Of a DNA stretch of 64,000 nucleotides, positions 43,288 through 52,630 are shown one piece after another. Each line of letters starts with the position of its first letter. The first letter of the stretch is position 1. Where the stretch lies: the NCBI RefSeq assembly GCF_002886255.1, contig NZ_KZ614149.1, positions 1,488,001 to 1,552,000 on the forward strand. Direction: 5' to 3'. The notes beneath the pieces were generated by a model, which had not been told where the DNA came from, searched no databases, and worked only from the letters and a program-made list of their open reading frames with translations. The position numbers and the translations under genes are program-made. The DNA comes from Alteribacillus bidgolensis. Its GTDB lineage: Bacteria; Bacillota; Bacilli; Bacillales; Marinococcaceae.

Positions 43288-44363
43288 CTAAACTCGCGGA
43301 GAAACTGTATCAGCCACTGCTGTGCTGCATTCTATATATTTGTTTAGCACATTCACTTTCTTCTCCTTCTTCTTGAAATTTTTTGGTTGTATGTGTCTTT
43401 TATTAACTAATTTGAGTAATCCACCACCAAAACCATATAATAAAACCTTATCTCCCTTATTAAGTTTTCCATCAGCCACCCCTTTATCTAAAGACAAGGG
43501 TATTGTTGCTGATGATGTATTTCCATAATGCACTAAACTATATAATATTTGCTCAATTGGAAAGTTACTTTTTTCACATATCGATTCAATCATTCTTAAA
43601 TTTGCACTATGAGGAACAAACCAATTTACCTCATGTAATGGAGTGGATGCTTTTTCCATTACACATTTCATCCCTTTTGGAACAGTAAAAACAGCCCATT
43701 TATAAACCTCTCGTCCATTTTGGACAATTTTTCCGCTATTAACTAAGTCTTGTTCAAACATACGTTTTGAAATGTTTGAAGAGTATAAGTGATTTCCTTT
43801 CTCACCTTCTGAACCCAAATATGAAGAAAGAAAACTTGATTGCTTATCATCGAATTCAACAAGAACTGCTCCTCCACCATCTCCAAATAAAATACAAGTC
43901 GTTCTATCTTCATAATCAGTAATTTTAGATAGTGTTTCGGCTCCAATAACAAGAATTTTTTTATTTAAACGTGAAGTTATTAAACCATTGGCAACATGCA
44001 AACCATAGGTAAATCCTGCACAAGCGGCATTTAAATCAATCGCCCCAGCACCTTTAATACCAAGTTTTGCTTGCACTAAAGAAGCTAAACTTGGAGTTTT
44101 GAAGTCAGGGTTAACGTACAAACAATAATCATATCTACATCTTCCACGGTTTTTTCATATTGTTCCATTAAGTTTTTAACAGCTTTATAACTTATATCAC
44201 TCGTAAATTCATCTTTATCTACAATTCTGCGCTCTTTAATACCAGTACGTTGGATAATCCATTCATCATTTGTTTCAACCATTTTCTCTCAATCGAAATT
44301 TGTTAACCTTCTCTCGGGAACATAAGAACCTATTGCTGTAATTCGTGCTTTTGATTTGAACAT
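43288..44363 (-). pseudogene. Beta-ketoacyl-ACP synthase III-like (FabH/YhfB type), disrupted
   Basis: Starts at ATG 44363 as MFKSKARITAIGSYVPERRL, then meets TGA at the codon before EKMVETNDEWIIQRTGIKER, and changes frame near 44110 after DMIIVCT. The remaining part is intact with the catalytic Cys (LNAACAGFTYGL), His (WFVPHSANLRMI) and Asn (VHYGNTSSATIP). The C terminus runs about 35 residues beyond the normal end. With one nonsense codon and one frameshift it should be inactive. Likely primed branched-chain or specialised fatty-acid synthesis. Confidence 0.87.
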
Positions 44364-44464
44364 AAACATTCACCCCAATTTTAATAATCTAACTGTTATT
44401 ATTTTATCACTAGATATTATGACTTGGTACTAATTTTTTTGTAAAAATCACCTTTTACATTTAG

Positions 44465-44952
44465 TAAGCGGGCGGGTAGATATTGCTTTAATGGTTTATT
44501 CAGAAGTAAGTCTTGAAAAATGCATTCACTATGATTTAGGTGAGGAGAAAATCGTTCTAGTGAGCAGCAGTGATGGGCCGGATCATTTTGAGGAATATAA
44601 AAAAAATAGTAATAAGCACTTTTTTATAACCAATGAAGAAGGCTGCAGCTACCGGACAATGTTTGAAAGATACTTGTTAAATTATGATATCCATGATTTT
44701 CAAACCATGGACCTTATGGAGTATAGAAGCTATCAAATAGACGGTAATGAGCGGGCTGGGATTTGCTGTTTTGCCTTATATGACTGTGAAAGAAGAAGTG
44801 GAGAGCGGCAAGCTGGAAATCCTGAGTCACTCCGAAAAGTTCGACCCGATTTAATCCCACATGCTGATAAAAAATGGTTGTCTCCAGCAGTCGAGGCTTT
44901 TGTTGAACTTGTTTTAGATTCGATGAAGGAAACGGAAAAAGGAGTGCTTTGA
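44465..44952 (+). pseudogene. LysR-type regulator, C-terminal remnant
   Basis: Begins mid-protein with SGRVDIALMVYSEV, part of the effector domain; the DNA-binding half is missing. Around 44745 the frame slips and MSGLGFAVLPYMTVKEEVES continues in the next frame to about 44860, then the first frame resumes with KWLSPAVEAFVELVLDSMKE. Two compensating indels plus a 5-prime deletion. The next gene is a truncated flavoprotein, probably its former target. Confidence 0.75.
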
Positions 44953-45219
44953 TTGAACAACATTATGGTGATTTACGGCAGTTCAAGAAGAAATGGTAAT
45001 ACTGATTTTTTAGCGGATCAGATGACCGAAGGAGTGGAAGTGACTAAAGTGTATTTACAAGATTGGAATATCGAGCCAATCGTTGATCAAAGACATGAAT
45101 CGCAAGGGTTTAACGATGTAAACGATGATTACGAACCTCTATTAAATGACTTTCTTGATCATGGTTCCATTCAAAATATCTTACGTTTTTGTCATCCGTG
45201 TTGGCTTCCTATTCGTTAA
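44953..45219 (+). pseudogene. NADPH-dependent FMN reductase-like flavoprotein, 3-prime truncated
   Basis: Starts at TTG 44953 directly after the LysR stop, with AAAGGAG upstream. MVIYGSSRRNGNTDFLADQM is the flavodoxin-fold FMN-binding loop; homology continues to about LLNDFLDHG (45165) and is then lost. Only about 70 of the usual 180 residues remain. Confidence 0.7.
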
Positions 45220-45608
45220 CCTAATTACTTTTTCACTTCACTTTTACAAATATGCCATATATGAATCTATTAAGGAATTAAGAACCGAACGAGCTCACGG
45301 ATTTCACCATATTTTTCTGACAAACCCTACCCTAAAATAGAAAGTATAACTCTCATAAAATAAACACAACATTCGGTCTTGTCACTGGGAAACTACAGAT
45401 ATGAGACGGTTTATTTCGGATTAATATTGTGTGACTCAGCTTTATTCATCTTTTGAGAGGAAAGAGTTTCAGAAGGCTGCATTATAGAACTAAAATAATG
45501 ACGATAAGACATGTCGTTTTATAATTCAACATTAAATACTAAAGTCCTGTAAAGAAAATAAAAAGATAGCAACGAAAGTTTCGCCGCTACTGATAAGTAT
45601 TATACATT
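45220..45608. other. Stretch without a supported gene
   Basis: About 390 AT-rich bases following the truncated flavoprotein. Short frames only (for example 45230-45340), no family and no clear regulatory structure. Confidence 0.4.
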
Positions 45609-45737
45609 TCACTGATGCACAAGGTGTGCTTGTAATGCCTTCTTTAGAATAGTGATGAAATCTTCATCTAGGTTCATTTCCTTTGCCTTATGGTAAGCTT
45701 CCAAAAGAACAGAAGGGGATAAATCGTCCAAAGCCAT
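45609..45737 (-). CDS. sda: Sda-type sporulation histidine kinase inhibitor
   Basis: 42 residues from ATG 45737 with AGGAG eight bases upstream. The sequence LSPSVLLEAYHKAKEMNLDE followed by DFITILKKAL matches the Sda helical hairpin ([23 protein letters not shown] in the known protein). Sda binds the dimerisation domain of KinA-type kinases and blocks entry into sporulation when replication is perturbed. This copy is in an accessory region and may be a paralogue. I see no DnaA boxes nearby. Confidence 0.75.
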   Translation of the reverse strand: MALDDLSPSVLLEAYHKAKEMNLDEDFITILKKALQAHLVHQ

Positions 45738-45779
45738 GTCAAATTCTCCTCTCATTCAATTATAATTTCATAATAAATA

Positions 45780-46049
45780 TTAAAACAACCTAAAATAAAT
45801 AACCAATAGCATGCCTATAAAAGAATAAACAGATAAACAAAGGAATATAATAAAATTCTTTTTATACTTATTCTCCCTGTTTACTAGAGACAAATATAAA
45901 GATATTAATGTAAAGACCAGATTGTAAAAAATAGCTTCAGGAACTCGATCAAGATAACCTGTTATCGTAACAAATGTACCAGCAGTGACCGTCCCTAAAA
46001 TCCAATAGGAGAAAAATCCAATATAAATGTAATCAAATAACTTCCCCAT
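45780..46049 (-). CDS. Small four-helix membrane protein, possible partner of secreted peptide
   Basis: 89 residues from ATG 46049, supported by GGAGGG eleven bases upstream; an ATG at 46091 gives a longer form with a poor site. Predicted hydrophobic segments at about 8-25, 35-52 (with a short polar break) and 65-87, with KYKK between helices. No family recognised. Directly downstream of the secreted 172-residue protein on the same strand, the arrangement seen for antimicrobial peptides and their immunity proteins, but there is no direct evidence. Confidence 0.55.
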   Translation of the reverse strand: MGKLFDYIYIGFFSYWILGTVTAGTFVTITGYLDRVPEAIFYNLVFTLISLYLSLVNRENKYKKNFIIFLCLSVYSFIGMLLVIYFRLF

Positions 46050-46126
46050 AAAGTAAAATACCCTCCAAAAAATAAAGCTGGGGGTATCCATCCCAACTTA
46101 CTTTAAAAATTATGTAAACTAATCTA

Positions 46127-46642
46127 TTAAATTGGCAAAAACAATGTTACAGTTTTTGCAATTGCATTAGCAGCCCATCGAGGAATTGGAGTAGTATCCA
46201 CTATTGCATTTGTCATTGCTTCTTCAACACTATCTACAAACCCAACATAATGATCCATAACTACTGCAATACTATAAACAGAAATCGCTGCCTTCCAGGT
46301 TTTCTTCCTCTCTGACCCGACAGGTAATTTATCTATTGCACTATCAATCCATCCATCAACTTTTTTCGTGTTATCCTTCAAATATTTAGAGGCTTGTTTT
46401 ATAGCAATAGATCCTTTACTTTGAATGGTCACATCTTCCGCACTATCTTCAGCCATTTCTTCTTCACTCAACTCTTCTATCTCTGAATAACTTAGATTAT
46501 CAATTTGTTCTTCTACATTTTTTCCTTTTTGAATGGAAACAGTTTCAGAAGCACTAGCACTAGAAATAAAAGACAAACTTAATGAAGAAACAACAAACGT
46601 AGCTGTTAAAGGAATTAACAAAATTTTTGTCTTTACATTCAT
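46127..46642 (-). CDS. Secreted protein with signal peptide, unknown (bacteriocin-like layout)
   Basis: About 171 residues from ATG 46642. Signal peptide MNVKTKILLIPLTATFVVSS followed by SSASASE, a plausible type I cleavage site. Then an acidic linker (SEIEELSEEEMAEDSAEDV, about residues 50-68), then a basic/amphipathic region and a hydrophobic C-terminal block (AAISVYSIAVVMDHYVG, WAANAIAKTVTLFLPI). Acidic pro-region followed by a cationic, hydrophobic C-terminal domain resembles precursors of secreted toxins such as SdpC, but I find no specific homology. Confidence 0.55.
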   Translation of the reverse strand: MNVKTKILLIPLTATFVVSSLSLSFISSASASETVSIQKGKNVEEQIDNLSYSEIEELSEEEMAEDSAEDVTIQSKGSIAIKQASKYLKDNTKKVDGWIDSAIDKLPVGSERKKTWKAAISVYSIAVVMDHYVGFVDSVEEAMTNAIVDTTPIPRWAANAIAKTVTLFLPI

Positions 46643-47267
46643 TTTTCCCAACCTTTTCCATATTATGGTTAACACGATTTTATTATGATCTTTTTCTTCC
46701 CTTTTTTCAATGCGACCAACTCCCTTTTCATACCATCTGTTTAATTCATTCGCCCAAATGTTACCAGTCCTAAAGTAAGACTAACAAGCTATATAGTTTT
46801 ATTTTTTGTGTCACATTTATCCGAATATTACATAGGACCATATTTAAATAGTAGTTAGGTTACACTTAGCTGGACAGATTCGATAAGGTCATATTGACTT
46901 TGTTCAAATAAATGCCGTGAAGAATCGATATGACCAGACGAGCAAGAGAAGGTCAAAGAATAAATTGTAGAATTATCCTTGAATCTGAACATTTTATTAA
47001 ATATCTATTTTCATTCTATTAAATGAGAGAGACCATTTTGTTGGCCTCTCTTTTTTTCGTCTCTCACTCAGCAGGTGTGAACAAAATGAACGAAATTTTC
47101 TTTTGTTACTCATCTTTTTCTTATTTTATTAAACTTACCGTCTTGGATTTGTTTTGTTAATATTCAAAAAGATGATAAAGAAGGGATCTAAATCAAGAGA
47201 GAGTCATTTTTGTAAGGGCTTTCTCACATCACAAAAATACTTCATTTGGAGAAAGGAGAAAGATAGC
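46643..47267. other. Gene-free stretch upstream of citM
   Basis: About 625 bases. Contains the promoter of the secreted-peptide gene on the left and of citM on the right. A 30-codon frame (ATG 46931) exists but has no support. A terminator at 47026-47058 ends some plus-strand transcript from this stretch, so a small RNA or lost gene is possible. Confidence 0.4.
47026..47058 (+). terminator. Rho-independent terminator upstream of citM
   Basis: Stem AGAGAGACC / GGCCTCTCT (one mismatch or G-U type pair) with an eight-base loop followed by T7. No annotated gene precedes it on this strand. Confidence 0.75.
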
Positions 47268-48590
47268 ATGATAAGTTTGATTGGTTTTCTCACTATCATT
47301 ACCATTGTAACGTTACTCATTACGAAAAAAGTAAATCCTATTGTCGGTCTTGTGATCATCCCATTAGCTGGAGCTTTATTATTAGGAACAGGTATTGACG
47401 ATTTAGCCACGTATTTTAACGACGGTATTGACTCGGTTATGTCTGTTGTCATTATGTTTATTTTTGCGATTTTGTTTTTTGGCATTATGCAAGATGCGGG
47501 GCTCTTTGACCCTATCATAAATAAAATGGTCGAGATTTCTCGTGGAAATGTGGTAGCGGTTGCAGTCAGTACCATTATTATTGCGATCGTTGCAGGTTTA
47601 GATGGTTCCGGTGCCTCCACGTTTTTAATTACGATTCCTGCATTACTCCCGCTTTATAAACGTTTAAATATGAGTCCCTATTTGCTTATGTTGTTGGTCG
47701 TCTTAAGCATCGGTGTGATGAATTTACTTCCATGGGCCGGCCCAATTGGCAGAGCAGCTTCTGTTTTAAATATGGATCCTGTTGCTTTATGGCAGCCGCT
47801 CATCCCTCTTCAACTCATTGAAATTGTTTTATTACTCTTCATCGGTGTATTTTTTGGGATAAGAGAAAAACGCCGGATTGCGAAAATATATGGCTTCCCG
47901 TCCGTACAAGCAGAAGCAGCAGCAACCGTAGAGGGTGCCGTTGAGGAGAACGTAGACAAAGATGAACTGAAAAGACCAAAACTTCTCTGGCTGAATATTA
48001 TTTTAACTCTAGCAGTAATTGGTACATTAATGAGCGGAGCACTTCCATCAGGTTTTGTGTTCATGATCGGGTTAGCTATTGCTCTTCCTGTAAACTATCG
48101 ACATGTCGACAAACAGCTTGAACGAATTAAAGCACACGCCCCAAATGCTCTAATGATGGCGGGGATCATTTTAGCTGCTGGTTCATTTTTGGGCATATTA
48201 GAAGGAACAGGTATGTTGGACGAAATGGCCGCAAGTCTTATTTATATTCTTCCGGGCGCAATTCTTCCTTACTTGCATTTGATCATTGGTTTTTTTGGAG
48301 TTCCTTTTGACCTGATTTTAAGTACAGATGCCTATTATTTTGCTCTCGTTCCGATTGTTGAACAAATCGTAACAAACTATGGTGTTCCTTCAACTACCAT
48401 TATCTATGCTCTAGTAGTAGGAAACATCATTGGAACGATGGTTAGTCCGTTTGCTCCTGCATTATGGCTGGGTCTTGGTTTAGCCAAACTAGAAATGGGA
48501 GGCCACCTTCGTTATTCCTTCTTCTGGGTATGGGGATTTAGTATTTTATTGTTAATCGTTGCTTGGGTGATGGGGATCATAAGCTTATAA
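47268..48590 (+). CDS. citM: Citrate/divalent-metal transporter, CitMHS family
   Basis: 440 residues from ATG 47268, placed by AAAGGAG nine bases upstream. About twelve hydrophobic helices; LDGSGASTFLITIPALLPLY and LLPWAGPIGRAASVLNMDP are CitMHS hallmarks. Takes up metal-citrate complexes in symport with protons. The adjacent two-component genes on the opposite strand match the citST arrangement that controls citM, supporting a citrate role. The closest substrate metal cannot be told from the sequence. Confidence 0.88.
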   Translation: MISLIGFLTIITIVTLLITKKVNPIVGLVIIPLAGALLLGTGIDDLATYFNDGIDSVMSVVIMFIFAILFFGIMQDAGLFDPIINKMVEISRGNVVAVAVSTIIIAIVAGLDGSGASTFLITIPALLPLYKRLNMSPYLLMLLVVLSIGVMNLLPWAGPIGRAASVLNMDPVALWQPLIPLQLIEIVLLLFIGVFFGIREKRRIAKIYGFPSVQAEAAATVEGAVEENVDKDELKRPKLLWLNIILTLAVIGTLMSGALPSGFVFMIGLAIALPVNYRHVDKQLERIKAHAPNALMMAGIILAAGSFLGILEGTGMLDEMAASLIYILPGAILPYLHLIIGFFGVPFDLILSTDAYYFALVPIVEQIVTNYGVPSTTIIYALVVGNIIGTMVSPFAPALWLGLGLAKLEMGGHLRYSFFWVWGFSILLLIVAWVMGIISL

Positions 48591-48600
48591 AAACATCATG

Positions 48601-48644
48601 AAAAAAACGGGTCCACATCCTTTCTAGGTGGGACCCGTTTTTTT
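48601..48644. terminator. Bidirectional terminator between citM and citT
   Basis: Stem ACGGGTCC / GGACCCGT with an extended partly paired loop, flanked by A7 on one side and T7 on the other, so it can end both convergent transcripts. Confidence 0.9.
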
Positions 48645-48648
48645 ATGT

Positions 48649-49344
48649 CTATTGAAGGTGCTGTTTCTTAAAATATAACCGCTGCGGCCGCCCTAAATCC
48701 CCGTAATTGGAATAAGATTCTGCATAGTGTATCGAGGTAAGATATTCTAAATACCTTCTTGCTGTAGGCCGGCTGACTCCGATACAGTTAGCTGCATCCA
48801 TCGCAGAAATGCCTTTTTCACTATTTTGATCAATGGTATCTTTGACGATATTCAGCGTTACTTCATCGATGCCTTTAGGCAGCTCGGTTACGCTTGCTTG
48901 ATTAACTGTTTGTTTCATAACCAAATCAATAGCATCTTGATCCATTTCTTTATGGTTTTCGAAAAAAGAGCGCTGCTCCGCGTAATGGTGCAGTGTTTTT
49001 TTAAACCTCGTAAAATCAATCGGTTTTAATATATAATCAAAAACCCCGCTTCTCATTGATTCTTCAACAGTAGATACTTCTTTTGCAGCGGTTATCATCA
49101 TAATATCAATATGTTTATATTGATTACGTATTTCCCAAAGTAAGTCCAGGCCTGTTACATCAGGAATATAGACATCAAGCAATATTAAATCAGGCAGATA
49201 ATCCGTATGTTTTAAAAAATGAATCGAATCTTCACGAGACATGGATTTTTTTACAACCTGAAACCTTTCAACGTTATTAACTGCGTCTTCAAGTACATTG
49301 GCAACGCGAAAGTCATCCTCGATAATCATGACTTTAAATTTCAT
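48649..49344 (-). CDS. citT: Response regulator, CitT/DcuR family
   Basis: 231 residues from ATG 49344 (GGAGGGG eight bases upstream). Receiver domain with acidic pair EDD (9-11), phosphoacceptor Asp in ILLDVYIPD, Thr in MMITAAKE and Lys in ILKPID. C-terminal HTH (ISAMDAANCIGVSRPTARRY). Partner of the kinase immediately upstream; probably activates citM across the shared terminator region. Confidence 0.9.
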   Translation of the reverse strand: MKFKVMIIEDDFRVANVLEDAVNNVERFQVVKKSMSREDSIHFLKHTDYLPDLILLDVYIPDVTGLDLLWEIRNQYKHIDIMMITAAKEVSTVEESMRSGVFDYILKPIDFTRFKKTLHHYAEQRSFFENHKEMDQDAIDLVMKQTVNQASVTELPKGIDEVTLNIVKDTIDQNSEKGISAMDAANCIGVSRPTARRYLEYLTSIHYAESYSNYGDLGRPQRLYFKKQHLQ

Positions 49345-49363
49345 AACCATTCCCCTCCAACTT

Positions 49364-50971
49364 TTAACTTTTCGGTAAAGTCAATACAAAACATGCTCCA
49401 TCTAATTCTCCTTGTTCTATGTAAATGCTTCCTCCGATATCATGAACCGCTTGTTTCGACAATGCCAATCCAACGCCTCGGTTTTCTCCGGTCTTCGTTG
49501 TGAATCCTTTTTCGAAAATAACACCACCAATTTGAGCAGGGATGCCTGGTCCATTATCTTCTACTTCAAAAATAATATCTTCACCAATATCTGTAAAATG
49601 AATATGCACCTTTCCCCCCCCGGCCGAATGCTCTTGTTTTACCGCCTCAAATGCGTTTTCAATCAAATTACCCAACACCGTAAATAAAACATTTTTTTGC
49701 TTTGGAGAAAGGGGTGTCGTTAGATGGCTGTCTGGGTCGATGTGCATGGAAACTTTCAATTCATTGGCTTGATTATATTTTCCTAAAAGCAGCCCTGCAA
49801 TCATAGGATCAGACACATGTTTAATCAAAAAATGAATTCTTTGCTGCTGTACATTCGTTTCCTCTTGAATATATTCAATCGCTTTTTTCACTTGATTCAT
49901 CTGCAATAATCCAGAAATCGTTAAAAGTTTATTAGAAAATTCATGGGTTTGTGCTCGGAGTGTGTCTGTGTATTGTTTTGTTCTCGATAGCTCTTCGGTT
50001 AAATATTCTATCTCACTTTTATTATGAAAAGAAGCTACCGCCCCAAAAGGCTTTTGGTCCTGAAATATGGGCACGATATTTAAGACTAGTGTTGATTGTT
50101 CCATCTCTATTTCATTATTAAATGTACTTTTCCCATTGGATAAAACATTTTTCAGCATTTGTTCAGGGAGAAGCTTTTTAATATAAAACTCATCGGGATA
50201 ATCATCGTTTTTTCCATTGGTTAACATGTCTTTCGCTGCTTTATTGACTAACGTAGCCTGCCCCTGTTGATCCATCGCTATAATACCTTCATAAGTAGAC
50301 TGTAAAATGGTTTCTTTCTGCAAGAAAAGCTGAGCAATTTCTGAAGGTTCTAAACCAAACAGAATCCGTTTGATATGGTAAGCAATAATGACAGCACCGA
50401 TAAATCCTAAAGCGGCAAGTCCTGCGAGCACATACCAAAGCTCTTTGCTGTATTGGGCAATGATTTGATTCACATTTTCCATGAGAAAGCCAACGGATAC
50501 CACACCGATAATTTCCCCGTCTTCCGACAAAACAGGGGATTTCCCTCGAATAGAAAGGCCTAGTGTCCCTTCCTCGCTGGAAACATAAGCTTCTCCATGT
50601 TGTAACGCTCTCTCGTTATCCGAACCAATCATTTGTTCACCAATCCTCTCCGGATTTGGATGGGAATAGCGGATTTCGTCTCTATTCCCCACTACCACAA
50701 ATTCCGCTCCCGTTTCATCGCGGATCGATGTAACTAATGGTTGAATGATCGAAGCAGGATCCTCTTCCTCAAAAGCCTGGACAATTTGCGGCATGTTGGC
50801 CACCGTTTTTGATACATTTAAGGCGTTTTGTCCGACTTGTCTTTCCAATGCATCCGAAAAAAAAGAATAGACAAAGACACCCATAATACAAAAAACGACG
50901 ATAATTAATAATCCAATTAAAAGGATCATTTTATGAGCTAATCGTAAATGAAATGATTGATTTTTACCCAT
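49364..50971 (-). CDS. citS: Sensor histidine kinase, CitA/DcuS family
   Basis: 535 residues. Two TM helices (about 16-36 and 178-198) flank an extracellular PASTA-less PAS-like (PDC) ligand domain with RYSHPNPERIG and GLSIRGKSPV, the carboxylate-binding hallmarks of CitA/DcuS. A cytoplasmic PAS domain follows (YEGIIAMDQQGQATLVN), then the phosphoacceptor His in RAQTHEFSNKLLTISGLLQ and an ATPase with NLIENAFEA and DNGPGIP. Senses external citrate or a C4-acid. Confidence 0.92.
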   Translation of the reverse strand: MGKNQSFHLRLAHKMILLIGLLIIVVFCIMGVFVYSFFSDALERQVGQNALNVSKTVANMPQIVQAFEEEDPASIIQPLVTSIRDETGAEFVVVGNRDEIRYSHPNPERIGEQMIGSDNERALQHGEAYVSSEEGTLGLSIRGKSPVLSEDGEIIGVVSVGFLMENVNQIIAQYSKELWYVLAGLAALGFIGAVIIAYHIKRILFGLEPSEIAQLFLQKETILQSTYEGIIAMDQQGQATLVNKAAKDMLTNGKNDDYPDEFYIKKLLPEQMLKNVLSNGKSTFNNEIEMEQSTLVLNIVPIFQDQKPFGAVASFHNKSEIEYLTEELSRTKQYTDTLRAQTHEFSNKLLTISGLLQMNQVKKAIEYIQEETNVQQQRIHFLIKHVSDPMIAGLLLGKYNQANELKVSMHIDPDSHLTTPLSPKQKNVLFTVLGNLIENAFEAVKQEHSAGGGKVHIHFTDIGEDIIFEVEDNGPGIPAQIGGVIFEKGFTTKTGENRGVGLALSKQAVHDIGGSIYIEQGELDGACFVLTLPKS

Positions 50972-51461
50972 ATGTTCCTCTTCCTCATTTGATTTGGCTC
51001 ATTACATTTTAACAAACTTTTGCCAGCATTAACTGAGGAAATCCACATTGTTCCTACAGCTCCGTTATCATGATGCATAAGTAAGCTTTTATCCCCCAGC
51101 AGTGCACGACTTTTCAATAAAGCTTTGCCAATCAGATAGCAGCTTTTTTATCTCATATGAGGCAAAATGAATTTACTCAATCATAGTACGCATCTGTATT
51201 ATTGGAAAATCTATATGTTACGCCTACAATTTCTCATTTTCCTCAGCTAGCTCTTTAAAGACCCGTAGTGAGCCGTTTTTGCTCACGAGGAGGTTATAAT
51301 ACTAAAGCGCCCAGTCCTGAAGCCGGACTCCGTTCACTTTTTTAATAAAAAAATCACCATTTTACGGAATAAGAGAAAAGCTTCTCCCAGATTCTTTTAT
51401 GTTTATACCGCGTCGTCTAAACGTTTATATAAAAGAAATACCACTCAGCCCTGCTGAATTT
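50972..51461. other. Gene-free stretch between citS and the germination operon
   Basis: About 490 bases with many stops in all frames. One hairpin (GTGAGC / GCTCAC near 51270-51290) and a GC-rich patch at 51310-51340 are the only structures; I cannot assign a function. Confidence 0.4.
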
Positions 51462-52589
51462 TTAGTTATGTCTTCTGCTTTCTTTTTTTAGAAAAGCCGC
51501 TGCCGAAAGAATGAATAAAGGAAGAACATAGGCTATTGTCTTCCATACTGGTTCGATGACCGAAACAGAATTTATCCACCTGGCTTCCCCAGGGAGATTT
51601 GCAGCGTGGAATAAAGAAAGCAGACCAGCGCAAGTGGAAAGATCAGAATGTTCGTGTCCTGCGACCTAAATAAATGGGTAATGGTTATATTCAGGACATA
51701 TAGAGAGATAACTGCCTTCATGTAGGAAGCTACAATAAGAGCGTAGCCGATCAAAGACTCCATTCGTTGAATAATTTCATATAATTCAATCGTCCGTGCC
51801 ACCTCAAACATGGAATAAGCCCGCTCCCCGGCGATCGGACCGAATACCATGATGGTACTAAGCGTAACAGCGATCAAAAAACAACCATTGACCAGAATGG
51901 CCGTAAATATGCTCTTTTTTTAGAAGGTGATTTTCTTCCCGGCGTACATAAGGAAGCAGCATCGTAAAGATAATTATTTCTGAATAAGGAAAACCATAGG
52001 TGAAATAAGCGCCTAATAGAACCGGTTTGAAGCCATCCGGTAAAACCGGAATTAAGTGATTTGTCTCGTAATTAGTGCTCGCTAAAAATAATATAACAAT
52101 GACAAATAAGAGGACTATCATCATAAGTACCACAAACATCCGTACAAACTTTTCTATTCCGGCCCGTACCGTCAACGCCGTCACGAAAAAAATCAACAAA
52201 GTAAAAACATACAACGGTGTTTCCCGCATCATCGAAGAAGTCATAAACAAGCCGACGTCAAGCACGATCCCCGAAGTACTGTGCAGCTGCATCGAAAGAA
52301 AGGGAAAAGCAATCAGCAGTGTCAGCCATTTTCCTAGCAGCTGCTGGCTGTATTCGATCAAACTTAATTGTGGAAACTCCCGGTATAAATAAAGCATAAG
52401 AACCAATAGAATCATCCCAACAGCAAGCGAAAGCAATAGGGATAACCATGCTCCGTTTTTCGCATATCCAATAAGAGCCCCCGGCACGACAACGATGCTA
52501 GAACCAGTTAAAAAAATCAATACCAAAGAGGATAATTGAGTCGCGCTAATCTGTTGCCGGTCTTTCATAACATAACCTTGATTTTCCAT
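51462..52589 (-). pseudogene. Germinant receptor B subunit (GerAB family), second copy, frameshifted
   Basis: A near-duplicate of the intact GerAB gene next to it, with the same opening KDRQQISATQLSSLVLIFLT and about ten TM helices. The frame breaks at a seven-T run near 51920 (after EENHLLKK) and again near 51590 (after LQISLGK), after which WINSVSVIEPVWKTIAYVLP continues to TAA 51462. The intact copy has the same homopolymer one base different. Without correction the product stops after about 240 residues. Confidence 0.87.
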
Positions 52590-52630
52590 TGTTCTTACTC
52601 CTCGCTTTATCCCTACTTAATACAACGCAG

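Noticed and set aside
47204..47620. Minus-strand frame of 138 codons within citM
   Set aside because: Fully antisense to a well-supported membrane transporter; composition mirrors hydrophobic codons on the other strand.
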